Part shown: positions 15,096 through 23,885 of the stretch, one piece after another
Layout: the number at the start of each line of letters is the position of its first letter
How positions within the stretch are numbered: the stretch's first letter is position 1
DNA from: Planctomycetota bacterium
GTDB taxonomy: Bacteria > Planctomycetota > J058 > JAJDCP01
Assembly (NCBI GenBank): GCA_029260765.1
Contig: JAJDCP010000062.1
Coordinates: 54,096 to 118,095 of the forward strand
Direction of reading: 5' to 3'
Length of the DNA: 64,000 nt
Notes under the pieces: generated by a model
Database searches by the model: none
What the model saw: the letters and a program-made list of their open reading frames with translations, nothing else
Told to the model about the DNA's origin: nothing
Position numbers and translations under genes: made by a program

Positions 15096-16802
15096 CTAAT
15101 CCGTATCGAACAGCAGCAGCAACGCCACCAGCCTGCCATGCCCGCCGCGCACGCGAGCCTGGCCGCGGGCCAACAGCTGGGCGGGCTTGCGCAGCCCGAC
15201 CAGCAGCTCTTTGAAGACTGTCGAGGTGATCTCGAGCTCAACGTCCACTCGCGCGGGCTTGCCACGAGCAACCAGGGCGACACCACGCCGGATATGAAAC
15301 GTCCAGTCTTCCTGCAGATCCGTAAAACACAGCCTCCAAAGCACATCGACGTCGCTCGCAGCCTCGGCGTCGAGGTGTACGGCCAGCGACCGCAGGATGG
15401 CCTCGATCGGCAGCGCGGGAAGCAGCTCCGCCGCCCGGGCCGGATCGAAACGCGGCGTCTTAAGGCGCCCAACGGTCTCGGCGGCCTGGGTGAGGTAGTA
15501 GTTCCGCCCGTTGGCGCTGCTCTCGGCTTCCCCCAGACTGCGCAGGGCGGCCGCGCGCACCTGCTGCGCCGAGCGGTCGCCGGCATCGAGCGCGAGCAGA
15601 TGGTCCGCCAGCTCGAGCGCCCAGCGCGGCGCCTCGGCAAGCGCCTGCTGGGCCTGGCTGCGCAGTTTCTGCACCGAACCGGCCAGCTCGACCATGTGCC
15701 GGGCGCGGGCCTCCCGCCCCAAGGGGTCGAGGTGCGCGGCGTCACCATCGAACCAACCCAGCGTGCCGGTGTAGATCGAACGTACGGACCAGGAGACCCG
15801 CCCGTAGTGTTCCTGCAGCCAGGGCAGACCCGCCAGATGCACCGGCAGGCGCACCCGCGCCACAATCTCGTCCAGGGGCAGACCGAGGTTCATTCCGCGG
15901 ATCGTCTGGTCGTGGACGAACAAGATCGCATCACGGTAGCTCTCGAGCCGGCGCCGGATCTCTTCGCGCCCGCATACCGGCTGGGTATGGCAGGGCACCA
16001 GGACCTCCGCATCGAAGGCCATCAGCGTCTCGAGCGAGCACACCCAATCGAGCACGTCGCGGTAGGCAGTCCCGCGAATCGCGTAGAGGTTGGGAAAAGC
16101 GTGGTAGTAGTTGTCACCCGGAATCAGCAGGCGCTGCTCGGGCAGCCAGACGTACAGGTGGTCCGGCGACTCGCCGGGGACGTGGCCCAGCTCGATGCGC
16201 CGGCCTGCGATCTCGACCTCGAGACGCTTGGCGACCGTCTGGGTCGGCCACAACACCGCGGGCGCACTGTGGGCGTCGAGCTTGAGCGTCGGCCCTATGC
16301 CACAATTCAGGTGCTCGCCAGGCTCGAGGCAGGTGCCGAACTGCCGCATGCTGCGCGTGAAGACCGCCGGCCGCACCAGACTCAGCACGGTCAGGATCTG
16401 GTCCCGGGTCGTCTCGTGGGCGTAGACCTCCGGCTGATCGTCGCCGGCCATGACCTTCGAGCCAAAGATGTGGTCTGCGTGGTTGTGGGTGTAGATCAGA
16501 GCACGGACGGGAGCGGGACAGAGCGCGTTGAAGCGCTCCTTGACCGGGCGCGCCGCCGCGGGACTCTCGAGACAGTCGACGATGACCGCGCCCTGCTCGC
16601 CGGCGAGCAGGATGGAGTTGGCCAGGCCGAATCCGATCGCCACATGCACACCGGGCGCGACCTCGCGGACCTCTTGCGGGAACTGCTCGGAGTGGCGGGC
16701 GAGGGAGGCGGCCCCTGGTGTCTCCAGGCAGGGCTCCAACGGCTCGTGGCGGGACTTGATGAACAGGCTCTTCAACAGCCGGCGGGCGAAGTTTTTCAGC
16801 AG
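15096..16802 (-). CDS. Metallo-beta-lactamase-fold alkyl-sulfatase-like hydrolase
   Basis: About 568 residues. The MBL-fold zinc motif is THNHADHIFGSK (H-x-H-x-D-H), followed by further ligand regions (LGHVPGESPDHLYVWLP, LIPGDNYYHAFPN). The next section resembles the alkyl-sulfatase dimerisation domain (GWFDGDAAHLDPLG, LADHLLALDAGDRSAQQVRA, NGRNYYLTQA), and the last 110 residues an SCP2-like lipid-binding domain. This is the three-domain order of SdsA1/BDS1 alkyl sulfatases, which hydrolyse long-chain alkyl sulfates. No signal peptide is visible, unlike secreted SdsA1. No ATG, GTG or TTG suits the start; a CTG at 16802 lies seven bases after an AGGAG, giving MLKNFARRLLKSL. Its C-terminus is duplicated at 13437-13649. 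Confidence 0.82.
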   Translation of the reverse strand: MLKNFARRLLKSLFIKSRHEPLEPCLETPGAASLARHSEQFPQEVREVAPGVHVAIGFGLANSILLAGEQGAVIVDCLESPAAARPVKERFNALCPAPVRALIYTHNHADHIFGSKVMAGDDQPEVYAHETTRDQILTVLSLVRPAVFTRSMRQFGTCLEPGEHLNCGIGPTLKLDAHSAPAVLWPTQTVAKRLEVEIAGRRIELGHVPGESPDHLYVWLPEQRLLIPGDNYYHAFPNLYAIRGTAYRDVLDWVCSLETLMAFDAEVLVPCHTQPVCGREEIRRRLESYRDAILFVHDQTIRGMNLGLPLDEIVARVRLPVHLAGLPWLQEHYGRVSWSVRSIYTGTLGWFDGDAAHLDPLGREARARHMVELAGSVQKLRSQAQQALAEAPRWALELADHLLALDAGDRSAQQVRAAALRSLGEAESSANGRNYYLTQAAETVGRLKTPRFDPARAAELLPALPIEAILRSLAVHLDAEAASDVDVLWRLCFTDLQEDWTFHIRRGVALVARGKPARVDVELEITSTVFKELLVGLRKPAQLLARGQARVRGGHGRLVALLLLFDTD

Positions 16803-16930
16803 CTTGGGGCTCCTCGCCGGCAGGGACGCAGCTCTGCGCCGATGGTACCGCGCCGGGCGCTCAGGATCCAGTCGGGGCTCGGCGCAGCGCCGGGCTTGCC
16901 GCCAGCACCCGAGCGGGCGACCTGTGTCCC

Positions 16931-18184
16931 TTACGAGGCCGCAGATGGGAAGTTGCTGGACTCCAGAGCCGAGCAGAGCATCAGGTTCCGCGGCGTCACC
17001 GAACGCGCACAGAAAGTGCCCAGGCACACGCTGCGACCCTGCTCGGCGAGGAACAGCGCGCGGTCGAGCACCAACCAGAGCTCCAGCGGCCGGCGGAAGA
17101 TGTAGCGCACCAGGTCGAGGGCACGGGTACAGCGAGCGCGTTCCCGGGCCCGGGGGATGATCCTGGCGGCATCGACGGGAGCCGGCAGCTCTGTGCCCCA
17201 ACGCGCGGCCACGGCCTGGCAGAAAGCAGGGAACTCGAGCCGGAACAGGTTGCTGGGGACATATCCGACCGACAAGGGCTCACGGCTCCATCCCAGGTCA
17301 GCCGCCAGAATCTGTAGCCCAGCGCGGAATGTGGAGGTGCGTCGCCGGACACTGCGGTTGGCGGCTGTAGGAGCCACGACCTCGGTGGTGGCCAGACGCA
17401 TGAGCTCCCGATCCAACCGCAGGTCCGCACGCCTGCCGCGCTCGGACAGGGGCACGAAGTCCCGCCCGACGATGCGGTGGTAGCAACACCCCGCCGTGGC
17501 CAGAAAGGGCACCCGTTGCTCGGCCGCGTGTGCCAGGAAACGCGAGCCCAGGCAACCACACGCGTGCAGGGCCACAGCCAGCGGAGCCTCATCCAACAAT
17601 GCACCCGCGCCGGGCTCAGCAGCATCCCGCACAACAGCCTCGCAAGACACTCCCGCCCTCTCTGCCAACTCTCCTGCTGCGCGGCACAAAGCCGGGTCGC
17701 GGTCGACCACGCGCAGGCTCTTGCCGAAGACCTGCGCCAGCGTGCGGCCCAGATGTCCTTTTCCCCCACACCAATCGAAAATCCGCCCGCAGTCCCTGGG
17801 ATTCTGCGCCCACACCGTGCCCACAAACGCCTGGATCTGCGCCCATTTTCGTCCGCGGATGCCGACGTGCGCCCACTTGCTGAGCCGGCCTGGAGCTTCA
17901 AAGCGCAGACGGGGGACCTCGCTCAGCTCCAGCGACCTGCGCCAGAGGCTGTTGTAGGGGTCGGGTGCCTGCGCACAGGCCCCCGGCGAGGCTTCGAGCT
18001 CTTCGATACGGGCGAGGGGCAAAGCCCGCAACCCATCCGCGAGGCCCGGATAGGCGGCTTCCCAGGGCAGACTCCAGCGGAACAGTGCGCTGTTTGCCCA
18101 GAAGTCGCGGCCGGACTCCATGAACAGGCTGAGCTCTGTGAGGCGCTGCTGCAGATCATGGGATGTTTGCAGCGAGGTCTCCAT
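16931..18184 (-). CDS. METTL25-like (Methyltransf_32) SAM methyltransferase
   Basis: A 417-residue protein. Residues about 125-150 contain FDWCGGKGHLGRTLAQVFG, the glycine-rich SAM motif in the D-x-C-G-G-K-G-H form of the Methyltransf_32/METTL25 family. LRVVDRDPALC is the acidic end of strand 2, and VALHACGCLGSRFL plus FLATAGCCYHRI are the later conserved LHxCG and CCYH motifs. Eukaryotic METTL25-type proteins act on histidine or RNA/protein targets, but the bacterial substrate is unknown. The ATG follows directly on the TAG of the upstream GT9 gene, so the pair is coupled. The CCYH cysteines could bind metal. Confidence 0.78.
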   Translation of the reverse strand: METSLQTSHDLQQRLTELSLFMESGRDFWANSALFRWSLPWEAAYPGLADGLRALPLARIEELEASPGACAQAPDPYNSLWRRSLELSEVPRLRFEAPGRLSKWAHVGIRGRKWAQIQAFVGTVWAQNPRDCGRIFDWCGGKGHLGRTLAQVFGKSLRVVDRDPALCRAAGELAERAGVSCEAVVRDAAEPGAGALLDEAPLAVALHACGCLGSRFLAHAAEQRVPFLATAGCCYHRIVGRDFVPLSERGRRADLRLDRELMRLATTEVVAPTAANRSVRRRTSTFRAGLQILAADLGWSREPLSVGYVPSNLFRLEFPAFCQAVAARWGTELPAPVDAARIIPRARERARCTRALDLVRYIFRRPLELWLVLDRALFLAEQGRSVCLGTFCARSVTPRNLMLCSALESSNFPSAAS

Positions 18185-19159
18185 CTACCCCGACAGCCCC
18201 GCGCGGATCGCCTCGACAACGACGCTGACGGGAAAACGCATGCAGACCGGCGCGGCGTCTGCAGGCAGCTCGGGGTCTGCCGGGCAGGGGTCTGAGCGGT
18301 AGTTCTTCAGCTGCGGGTAACAGAACTGCAGCGGACAACCCGACTGCACCAGGGGCCAGACCGGCGCCCGAAGTGCCTGTTCAGGGTCGACCACGAACTC
18401 CGGCTGGATGATCGAGAACAGCGGCACGGTCGGCCGGCCCGCCGCCATAGCCAGGTTGGTGATCAACCCATCCGTACCCGCCACCAGCTGCGCGGCCGCC
18501 ACGATGGGCAGCAGCTGGGGCAGCGTCGTGCGGTGGGTCAGGTCGACGACCCGTTCGCAAGGGCCTGCCCCGCCCAGTCCCTTCCCGACCAGCACGACCG
18601 TGAGGTCAGGCAGCGCCGCGACCAGCCGCGCGGCGACTTCCGCCCAGCGCCGGTAGAGCTTGAGAGCTGACAGAGCACTGACCGACAGCAGCACGTAGCG
18701 CCCCGGCGGCCGTTGCGCGTCCCACCAACGAACCGCCTCGGCGGTGGGCGGCAAGGGGAAGCGGGCGGGCTCTTCGGGGGGAGGATAGCCGAGGCTACGG
18801 GCGAGCAGACCGCGCCAGTACTTCAGGTGCGGCAGCTTGTTGTACTGTTCCTTCACGACCGCGCGCGCACGCAGGTCGCCGCGAAAGTGCTCGGCCACGG
18901 GCGGCCTCTCGAGACCGAGGCAGACCCGCTGGGAATAGGCGCTCAGCTCAACCGCGTGCGGGTCGGAGGCCACACGCCGGATCGAGGGCGAAGACTCCAG
19001 CAAAGCCACTTTGGCGGAGCTGGTCAGCAGATCGCAAACAAAACCGCGCCGCTGGGCGTCGTCGATGGCTGCCAGCTTGAACAGGCTGCTGCCCAGGCCT
19101 GAGCCGCAGATCGGCTCCAGGTTCGGCCAGGCATCGAGACAGAGAACGCTCCCGGGCAT
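18185..19159 (-). CDS. Glycosyltransferase family 9 (heptosyltransferase-like)
   Basis: A 324-residue GT-B glycosyltransferase of the ADP-heptose:LPS heptosyltransferase family (GT9). Features are GLGSSLFKLAAIDDAQRRGF at the N-terminus, YVLLSVSALSALKLYRRWAEVAARL (the loop and helix that precede the nucleotide site), LTVVLVGKGLGGAGPCERVVDLTHRTTLPQLLPIVAAA and the donor-binding AQLVAGTDGLITNLAMAAGRPTVPLF. The last is close to the GT9 consensus with D-(S/G)-x-x-x-H, but here Asn replaces the usual His, so activity could be altered. It suggests LPS-like or other surface glycan synthesis. It immediately precedes the methyltransferase gene. Confidence 0.78.
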   Translation of the reverse strand: MPGSVLCLDAWPNLEPICGSGLGSSLFKLAAIDDAQRRGFVCDLLTSSAKVALLESSPSIRRVASDPHAVELSAYSQRVCLGLERPPVAEHFRGDLRARAVVKEQYNKLPHLKYWRGLLARSLGYPPPEEPARFPLPPTAEAVRWWDAQRPPGRYVLLSVSALSALKLYRRWAEVAARLVAALPDLTVVLVGKGLGGAGPCERVVDLTHRTTLPQLLPIVAAAQLVAGTDGLITNLAMAAGRPTVPLFSIIQPEFVVDPEQALRAPVWPLVQSGCPLQFCYPQLKNYRSDPCPADPELPADAAPVCMRFPVSVVVEAIRAGLSG

Positions 19160-19413
19160 CGGGGTCTTACCACATCAAAGGCGCCCGCCATTCTTGCCGA
19201 TCGCCAGGCAGAGCGCCATGGAATCCCTGCCGTCGCGCCCCCGCAGCATGAACAGCCAGCAGCGACCAGCGCGATACGTGCAACCAGCCATCTAACCGAG
19301 CACCTCCACGCCCCCCTGCCAGGGGGTGCATGGGCCGCCCGGGATCGTATCCAGCAAAAAAAACGAGACATCGACACGGTTGATGCGTCTCTAAGGGTAG
19401 AAGGAGAAAACCC

Positions 19414-20601
19414 ATGGTTCGATGGCTCTTTTTGGTTCTGTCCCTATCCGCCGTTGGCCAGGATCTCGGAGACCTGCACAGGCGCCTCGCTACCATTGAA
19501 GAAGTCAGCGGCAACGCTGTTGGCTATGCGGGGACACCCGGGGCCTTCTATCTGCTGTCCTTGGAATACCTGCAACGAGGTGGCCCCAAGGACTTCCAGG
19601 CGCTGCTGCGCGATGGGGATCCGGTCGCCCGCTCGATGGGTCTGGTCTGCCTGGCTCAGTCCGAGAGTGAGCAGAGCAAGGAGCTGTTGCTCACCCAGTT
19701 GGAGGATGCTGCTCGGGTTCTCTGCTATCCAGGAGGCTGCGTGGGATCGACGGTTTCCGTGGGAAGCCTGGCCCTGGAGCTGCTCCTGAACCCTGGCTAT
19801 CTCGGAAATGTCCAGCCTGCCCTGCTGCCGAAGGAAGCCATTCCGGGCTTGTGTCTGGAGATTCTTGCACGAGACGCATGCAGCGACCTGCATCGCGATG
19901 CGGGCTACCGCCTACAGCAGCTCGAAGGCCTGCGCTTGGACTTGGTAGCGCTTGCTGAAGCCGCTCCCGGCTTGAAGAGCTGGCAGCTCATCAAGGCCGT
20001 GGGTCGCCTGCAGCCCACCGAGGTCACCCGCAACTTTCTGTCCCGCAGTCTCGTGGATCGGCAGCTGTCCTGGAAGTGCCGCCAGGCGGCCGCTTCGGCA
20101 CTGACAAGAGACGGCTCCGATGCAGCCCGGGAGCTATTGATCGCACAGCAGGCCTGGTTGGACTCTATCGAGCCGGGCGCGGGCAGCGCCTTCGTCGCGG
20201 AATCTGCACTGTGCGCACAGGTTCAGGGCCACTGGGATCCCATCCATGCCGTGAGAACATGGAAGGAAATGGAGGAACGCGAAGATGCGCTCATCGCTGC
20301 CATGGCTTGCTCCCATCCCTCCGTCTTCAGGCATCTGCGCGGCGCATTCTCCCTGGCCATCGTCGACTCCCACAAGAACGTGCGCGACGCGCTGATCCAG
20401 GGTCTCCACAGCCTTGTTGAAGAGCTGGATACCTGCGCCCAGGAATGGAACAGCTGGGCGACGCTGCCCTACGAAATCCAGGCTTGTCTGCGTGACCGTG
20501 CGGACAAGATCGGCACCGCAAACTGCCAGGAGCTTCTGGACGCTATCGACCTGCACCTGCAGTCCAGGATGCACAGCGAAGACGCGCAAGAGCCGCGCTG
20601 A
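19414..20601 (+). CDS. Exported helical-repeat (HEAT-like) protein
   Basis: A 395-residue protein. A short hydrophobic leader (MVRWLFLVLSLSAVGQ) looks like a signal peptide with a type I site. The rest is almost all helical with HEAT/armadillo-type spacing: LLRDGDPVARSMGLVCLAQSE, SWKCRQAAASALTRDGSDAARELL and LRGAFSLAIVDSHKNVRDALIQGLHSLVEEL. There is no catalytic motif. Cysteines in CYPGGC and ACSDLH could form disulfides outside the cytoplasm. AGAAGGAGA lies upstream of the ATG, supporting the start. The 254 bases before it hold no other gene and should contain its promoter. Confidence 0.7.
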   Translation: MVRWLFLVLSLSAVGQDLGDLHRRLATIEEVSGNAVGYAGTPGAFYLLSLEYLQRGGPKDFQALLRDGDPVARSMGLVCLAQSESEQSKELLLTQLEDAARVLCYPGGCVGSTVSVGSLALELLLNPGYLGNVQPALLPKEAIPGLCLEILARDACSDLHRDAGYRLQQLEGLRLDLVALAEAAPGLKSWQLIKAVGRLQPTEVTRNFLSRSLVDRQLSWKCRQAAASALTRDGSDAARELLIAQQAWLDSIEPGAGSAFVAESALCAQVQGHWDPIHAVRTWKEMEEREDALIAAMACSHPSVFRHLRGAFSLAIVDSHKNVRDALIQGLHSLVEELDTCAQEWNSWATLPYEIQACLRDRADKIGTANCQELLDAIDLHLQSRMHSEDAQEPR

Positions 20602-20732
20602 GTCTCGGAAGATCCGGCTTGGCGGCCCCTGCCCGCACGCGCCGCCGAGGCCCCTTCGCTTCAAATCGCACGCCCTCCTTCACCGCGGCGATCGAGCCTG
20701 CACTGCCTCAACTGCACAGGGATCCCTGAGCC

Positions 20733-22064
20733 TCACGCCGGAAAGCATTTGCCGAACCTGAGCAGGAGCTTCGGAGACCCCTTGATCCGGATCTTGCGTC
20801 GCAGCAGAGCCCACCAGAGGCTCTTCTCCTTGGCCAGAAAGCCGAGCCAGGTCTCGCTGTCTGCAGTGACATGGAGATCCGCCTCGCCGAGGTGCCCTTC
20901 GGAGATGGTCAGCTCCAGCGCGCGGATCACAAAGGTCACGGCGCGCGGCTCCTTGCCCGTGAAATCGAAGTGATAGGTCGCGTCGAGCCCCTTGGATTTC
21001 TTCTTCTGGAACACGAGGGGCATCCCTCCCAGCAACTGGTCCAGGCTTCGGGGCCGCAGGCTGCTGGCCACGCGTTGGATCGTCTTGTTCGGGAACTTCT
21101 TTGCGACGTGTTCCTCGGCGTCGGAGCTCTTCAGCACGTAGACCGTCTCTCTCTTCTTCTGCAGAGGCCTGACGACACCGTCCATATGCTGCTTCTTGTC
21201 GCTGAGGTAGGGGCCCAGGACATCGTCGCCAGCCGGGCAGACGGAGAGGCAGTACGCCGCCTTGTAGTTGGCTCCGAAGGAGAGACTCTGCCACATCGAT
21301 GCCGACTCGGCGTCGCTGACCCTGGTCCTGTAGTCGAGAGCCCCGTCGCTGGCGGCGACCTGCTCTACCCAACTGGTGAACCCTCCCATGAACTCACGGT
21401 AGTTGTGGGTGTAGCAAGCGGAGAAATCGAAGCTTCCGTCCTTGGATATCGCGCCTACAGGACACGCGACGACGCAGAGCTTGCACTCGAGGCATGGGTT
21501 GTAGTCGATGGGCCGTCCGTATGCGGAGACCTCGGCATCGACGAGGATGGTTCCGAGCAGGATGAAGTTGCCGAACTTCGGATGGATGATGTTTCTGTGG
21601 ATTCCCATCCGGCCCAGGCCGGCCGCGACGGCGACGGGCTTGTGCGATACGACCCAGATCTTGCCGGGAAAGCGGTCCATCTCCATCGGGAATCCCATCG
21701 CCGGATTGAGAGCTCGAATTCCCCGGTCTTCGAGGGCCCGGACGAGCTCGCGGCCGATTTCATTGATCCGGTCACCGACGTGGTGAAACTCGAGGTTGGC
21801 GACCGAGCGGGCCGGAGTGCGTATGGGCTCCCGGTTCATGCGCACGACGAAGCTGACGAGGCTTCGGGTACGGGGAAAGGCGTGGAGGATGTCCGCACGC
21901 TGCTCGTCGAGTGCCTGCCGATCGATCGGCACGAAGCCCACGTCGTCGGCGCCCGCGTCAAGGGCGAGCTTGCGCAGCCATTGCGCATCGAACGGCTGGG
22001 TCTCGGCTGGCGCCTCGGGCTTCTGCAGGAACCGTCGGACGCTCGGGTGATCGGCCAGTTTCAT
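20733..22064 (-). CDS. QueG-like 4Fe-4S oxidoreductase with C-terminal SCP2-like domain
   Basis: A 443-residue protein. The N-terminal 260 residues resemble the cobalamin-binding/epoxyqueuosine-reductase and reductive-dehalogenase-like fold (LALDAGADDVGFVPIDRQAL, VVSHKPVAVAAGLGRMGIHRNIIHPKFG). A ferredoxin motif CLECKLCVVACPVG and a later CLSVCPAG follow. The last 110 residues (YHFDFTGKEPRAVTFVIRALEL, LHVTADSETWLGFLAKEKSLWW) look like a sterol-carrier-protein-2 domain. The architecture differs from tRNA-modifying QueG, so a lipid or xenobiotic substrate is more likely. GGGGGAG precedes the ATG. It lies downstream of, and on the same strand as, a MarR gene, and both promoters carry the same palindrome. 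Confidence 0.8.
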   Translation of the reverse strand: MKLADHPSVRRFLQKPEAPAETQPFDAQWLRKLALDAGADDVGFVPIDRQALDEQRADILHAFPRTRSLVSFVVRMNREPIRTPARSVANLEFHHVGDRINEIGRELVRALEDRGIRALNPAMGFPMEMDRFPGKIWVVSHKPVAVAAGLGRMGIHRNIIHPKFGNFILLGTILVDAEVSAYGRPIDYNPCLECKLCVVACPVGAISKDGSFDFSACYTHNYREFMGGFTSWVEQVAASDGALDYRTRVSDAESASMWQSLSFGANYKAAYCLSVCPAGDDVLGPYLSDKKQHMDGVVRPLQKKRETVYVLKSSDAEEHVAKKFPNKTIQRVASSLRPRSLDQLLGGMPLVFQKKKSKGLDATYHFDFTGKEPRAVTFVIRALELTISEGHLGEADLHVTADSETWLGFLAKEKSLWWALLRRKIRIKGSPKLLLRFGKCFPA

Positions 22065-22082
22065 CGTTTCGCTCCCCCTTGG

Positions 22083-22096
22083 GTTGTAGATACAAC
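22083..22096. promoter_or_regulatory. MarR-type operator GTTGTAGATACAAC before the Fe-S reductase gene
   Basis: A perfect 14-bp palindrome 18 bases upstream of the reductase start. The half-site GTTGTA recurs in the inverted repeats before the MarR gene, so both promoters are likely bound by the same regulator. Confidence 0.65.
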
Positions 22097-22115
22097 TATT
22101 GCCCCAAAAAAACAG

Positions 22116-22574
22116 TTATGTCGCTGCTTCCATCTCCCGAACGCGAACCGCCGCCAGACGCAGGGCAGAGATCGTGTCGTCGCCCAATAGGCTGGTCAGC
22201 TTCCCCTGGGCGGCGTGCCAGGCCGGCGCCGCTCTTTCGTAGAGCTGCTGCCCCTGCTTGGATAACGACAGCAGCCGGGTATTCCGCTTCTGGCCTGACT
22301 GGGACCTGATCCAACCCTTCTCTTCCATCAAGCACACATTACGGCTCAGGGTGGATTTCTCGATCGAGAGAATGCCGACGATCTTGCTCGGCTGCATCGG
22401 ACCGCGCAGGGCGATGACAGTCAGGATGTTCATTTGGGAGACCGTGACTCCAAGCGGACGGAGGGCCTCGTCGTAGACACGGGTCACGAAGCGTCCGAGC
22501 AGACGCACGCGCACACCGATGCAACGCATGGCGATGGTCTGGGCGAGTTTCTTGATATCGCGATCTGCGGGCAT
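22116..22574 (-). CDS. MarR-family transcriptional regulator
   Basis: A 152-residue winged-helix protein. The MarR pattern runs from LRPLGVTVSQMNILTVIALRG through MQPSKIVGILSIEKSTLSRNVCLMEEKGWI (the recognition helix) to the wing RNTRLLSLSKQGQQLYERAAPAW. The dimerising N- and C-terminal helices are present. GGAGGAA lies upstream of the ATG. The inverted repeats at 22591-22616 and the similar palindrome at 22083-22096 share a GTTGTA half-site, so it probably represses itself and the downstream Fe-S/SCP2 reductase and responds to a small aromatic or lipophilic ligand. Confidence 0.9.
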   Translation of the reverse strand: MPADRDIKKLAQTIAMRCIGVRVRLLGRFVTRVYDEALRPLGVTVSQMNILTVIALRGPMQPSKIVGILSIEKSTLSRNVCLMEEKGWIRSQSGQKRNTRLLSLSKQGQQLYERAAPAWHAAQGKLTSLLGDDTISALRLAAVRVREMEAAT

Positions 22575-22590
22575 TCAGGATGTTCCTCCC

Positions 22591-22616
22591 TACAACCGTA
22601 GTTGTATATGCAACTA
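22591..22616. promoter_or_regulatory. Overlapping MarR-type inverted repeats before the MarR gene
   Basis: TACAAC-CGTA-GTTGTA (22591-22606) and TAGTTG-TATATG-CAACTA (22599-22616) overlap. They share the half-site of the palindrome at 22083-22096. The site lies between the divergent MarR and M28 peptidase genes and could affect both. Confidence 0.65.
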
Positions 22617-22778
22617 TCGGCTCAGTCAAGAGGAAACTCTGAAGAGACACCGACGCACGTTCCGACACCAGGCATGCAGGGCGCTTGCGGCGCGGGCGGC
22701 GGCCTGCGCTGCGAAGGTCGGCTGGAGAGAGCCCGCGAAGCCTGGTAGTATGGGAGACCCGACCTATCGGACCTTGCA

Positions 22779-23765
22779 ATGAGCATGCCGCCCAAAATGT
22801 TCGCCCTGATCTTCGCCCTTCTTCCTACCATCCTTGCCCAGGACGAGCCTCACGATCGCTGCTATGACGCGCTCTCCGAGCAGCGGGCCCTGCACCACAT
22901 ACGCTTCTTGGCCAGCGACGTCCTCGAAGGGCGCGCGACCGGCAGCGGCGGCGAGCTTGCCGCGGCGAGCTATATCGCGGCCACTCTCGAGGCATGCCAA
23001 CTCGAAGCGATGGGCGACGACGGAGGTTGGTTCCAACGCTGCGAGCTCACGCTCGACGAGTCGACAACGGTCCACAGCCAGAACGTCGCGGGCCTGCTGC
23101 GGGGCTCAGATCCGGATGAGGTCGTGGTGCTCGCCGCCCACTACGACCACCTGGGCCGCGGGCCGTATGGCAGTCTGGCGGAATCCGACGCACAGGGGCA
23201 GATCCACCCTGGTGCCGACGACAACGCCTCGGGAGTGGCCGCCTGCCTCGAGCTGGCTCGAGTCCTGGTCGAGAGTGGATGGCAGCCGCGCCGGAGCGTA
23301 TTGTTTCTCTTCTTCAGCGGAGAAGAGCGGGGCAACCTGGGATCGGAATACTACACGGCCCACCCCCTCGTCCCGCTGCCACAGACCGTCGCCATGCTCA
23401 ACCTCGACATGGTCGGACGCGGGCAGGTCGGGGCCTTTCAGGTCTGGGGAGTGGGGACTGCGCCGGACTTCGCCGCGCAGCTGAAGTCGGTAGAGGTCGA
23501 GGTCGAGCGGCGCAGTGGCACCGAGCTCGAGCCCTACTACGGCGCAGAAGATCCCGGAGCCGGCGACAACAACGCCTTCCACAAGCAAGGCATCCCCAGC
23601 CTGCTCTTCCACACCGGCGGCCATGGCGACTACCACACCCCCGGGGACACCTGGCAAGAGGTAGAGCCCGCGCAGCTCTCAGCCCTGATGCGCTTCGCAC
23701 TGCTGAGCCTCATCGAGATCACTGACGCGGACGAACGGCTGGAGTCTCCGCCGGCCCGGCCATGA
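22779..23765 (+). CDS. Secreted M28-family zinc aminopeptidase
   Basis: A 328-residue exported peptidase. The leader MFALIFALLPTILAQ is a signal peptide. The di-zinc site of family M28 is complete: AAHYDHLGRG (His121, Asp123), GADDNASG (Asp147/Asp148), FSGEERGNLGSEYY (Glu182/Glu183), MLNLDMVGRG (Asp about 214) and LLFHTGGHGDYHTPGDT (His about 293). It should remove N-terminal residues from peptides in the periplasm or medium. The ATG used has no strong ribosome site; an ATG six codons later is an alternative. It is divergent from the MarR gene, with the shared operator between them. Confidence 0.9.
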   Translation: MSMPPKMFALIFALLPTILAQDEPHDRCYDALSEQRALHHIRFLASDVLEGRATGSGGELAAASYIAATLEACQLEAMGDDGGWFQRCELTLDESTTVHSQNVAGLLRGSDPDEVVVLAAHYDHLGRGPYGSLAESDAQGQIHPGADDNASGVAACLELARVLVESGWQPRRSVLFLFFSGEERGNLGSEYYTAHPLVPLPQTVAMLNLDMVGRGQVGAFQVWGVGTAPDFAAQLKSVEVEVERRSGTELEPYYGAEDPGAGDNNAFHKQGIPSLLFHTGGHGDYHTPGDTWQEVEPAQLSALMRFALLSLIEITDADERLESPPARP

Positions 23766-23885
23766 GAGAGCCGCCCTCGGGCCTCGGGACTCTTACCCGG
23801 CAGAGAAAATCAAACGACACACTCGGGGCACCTCGGTACGATGGAGATGGGCAGCCAGCGTTGCTCCTGTCCGCCGAGGAGGGTC

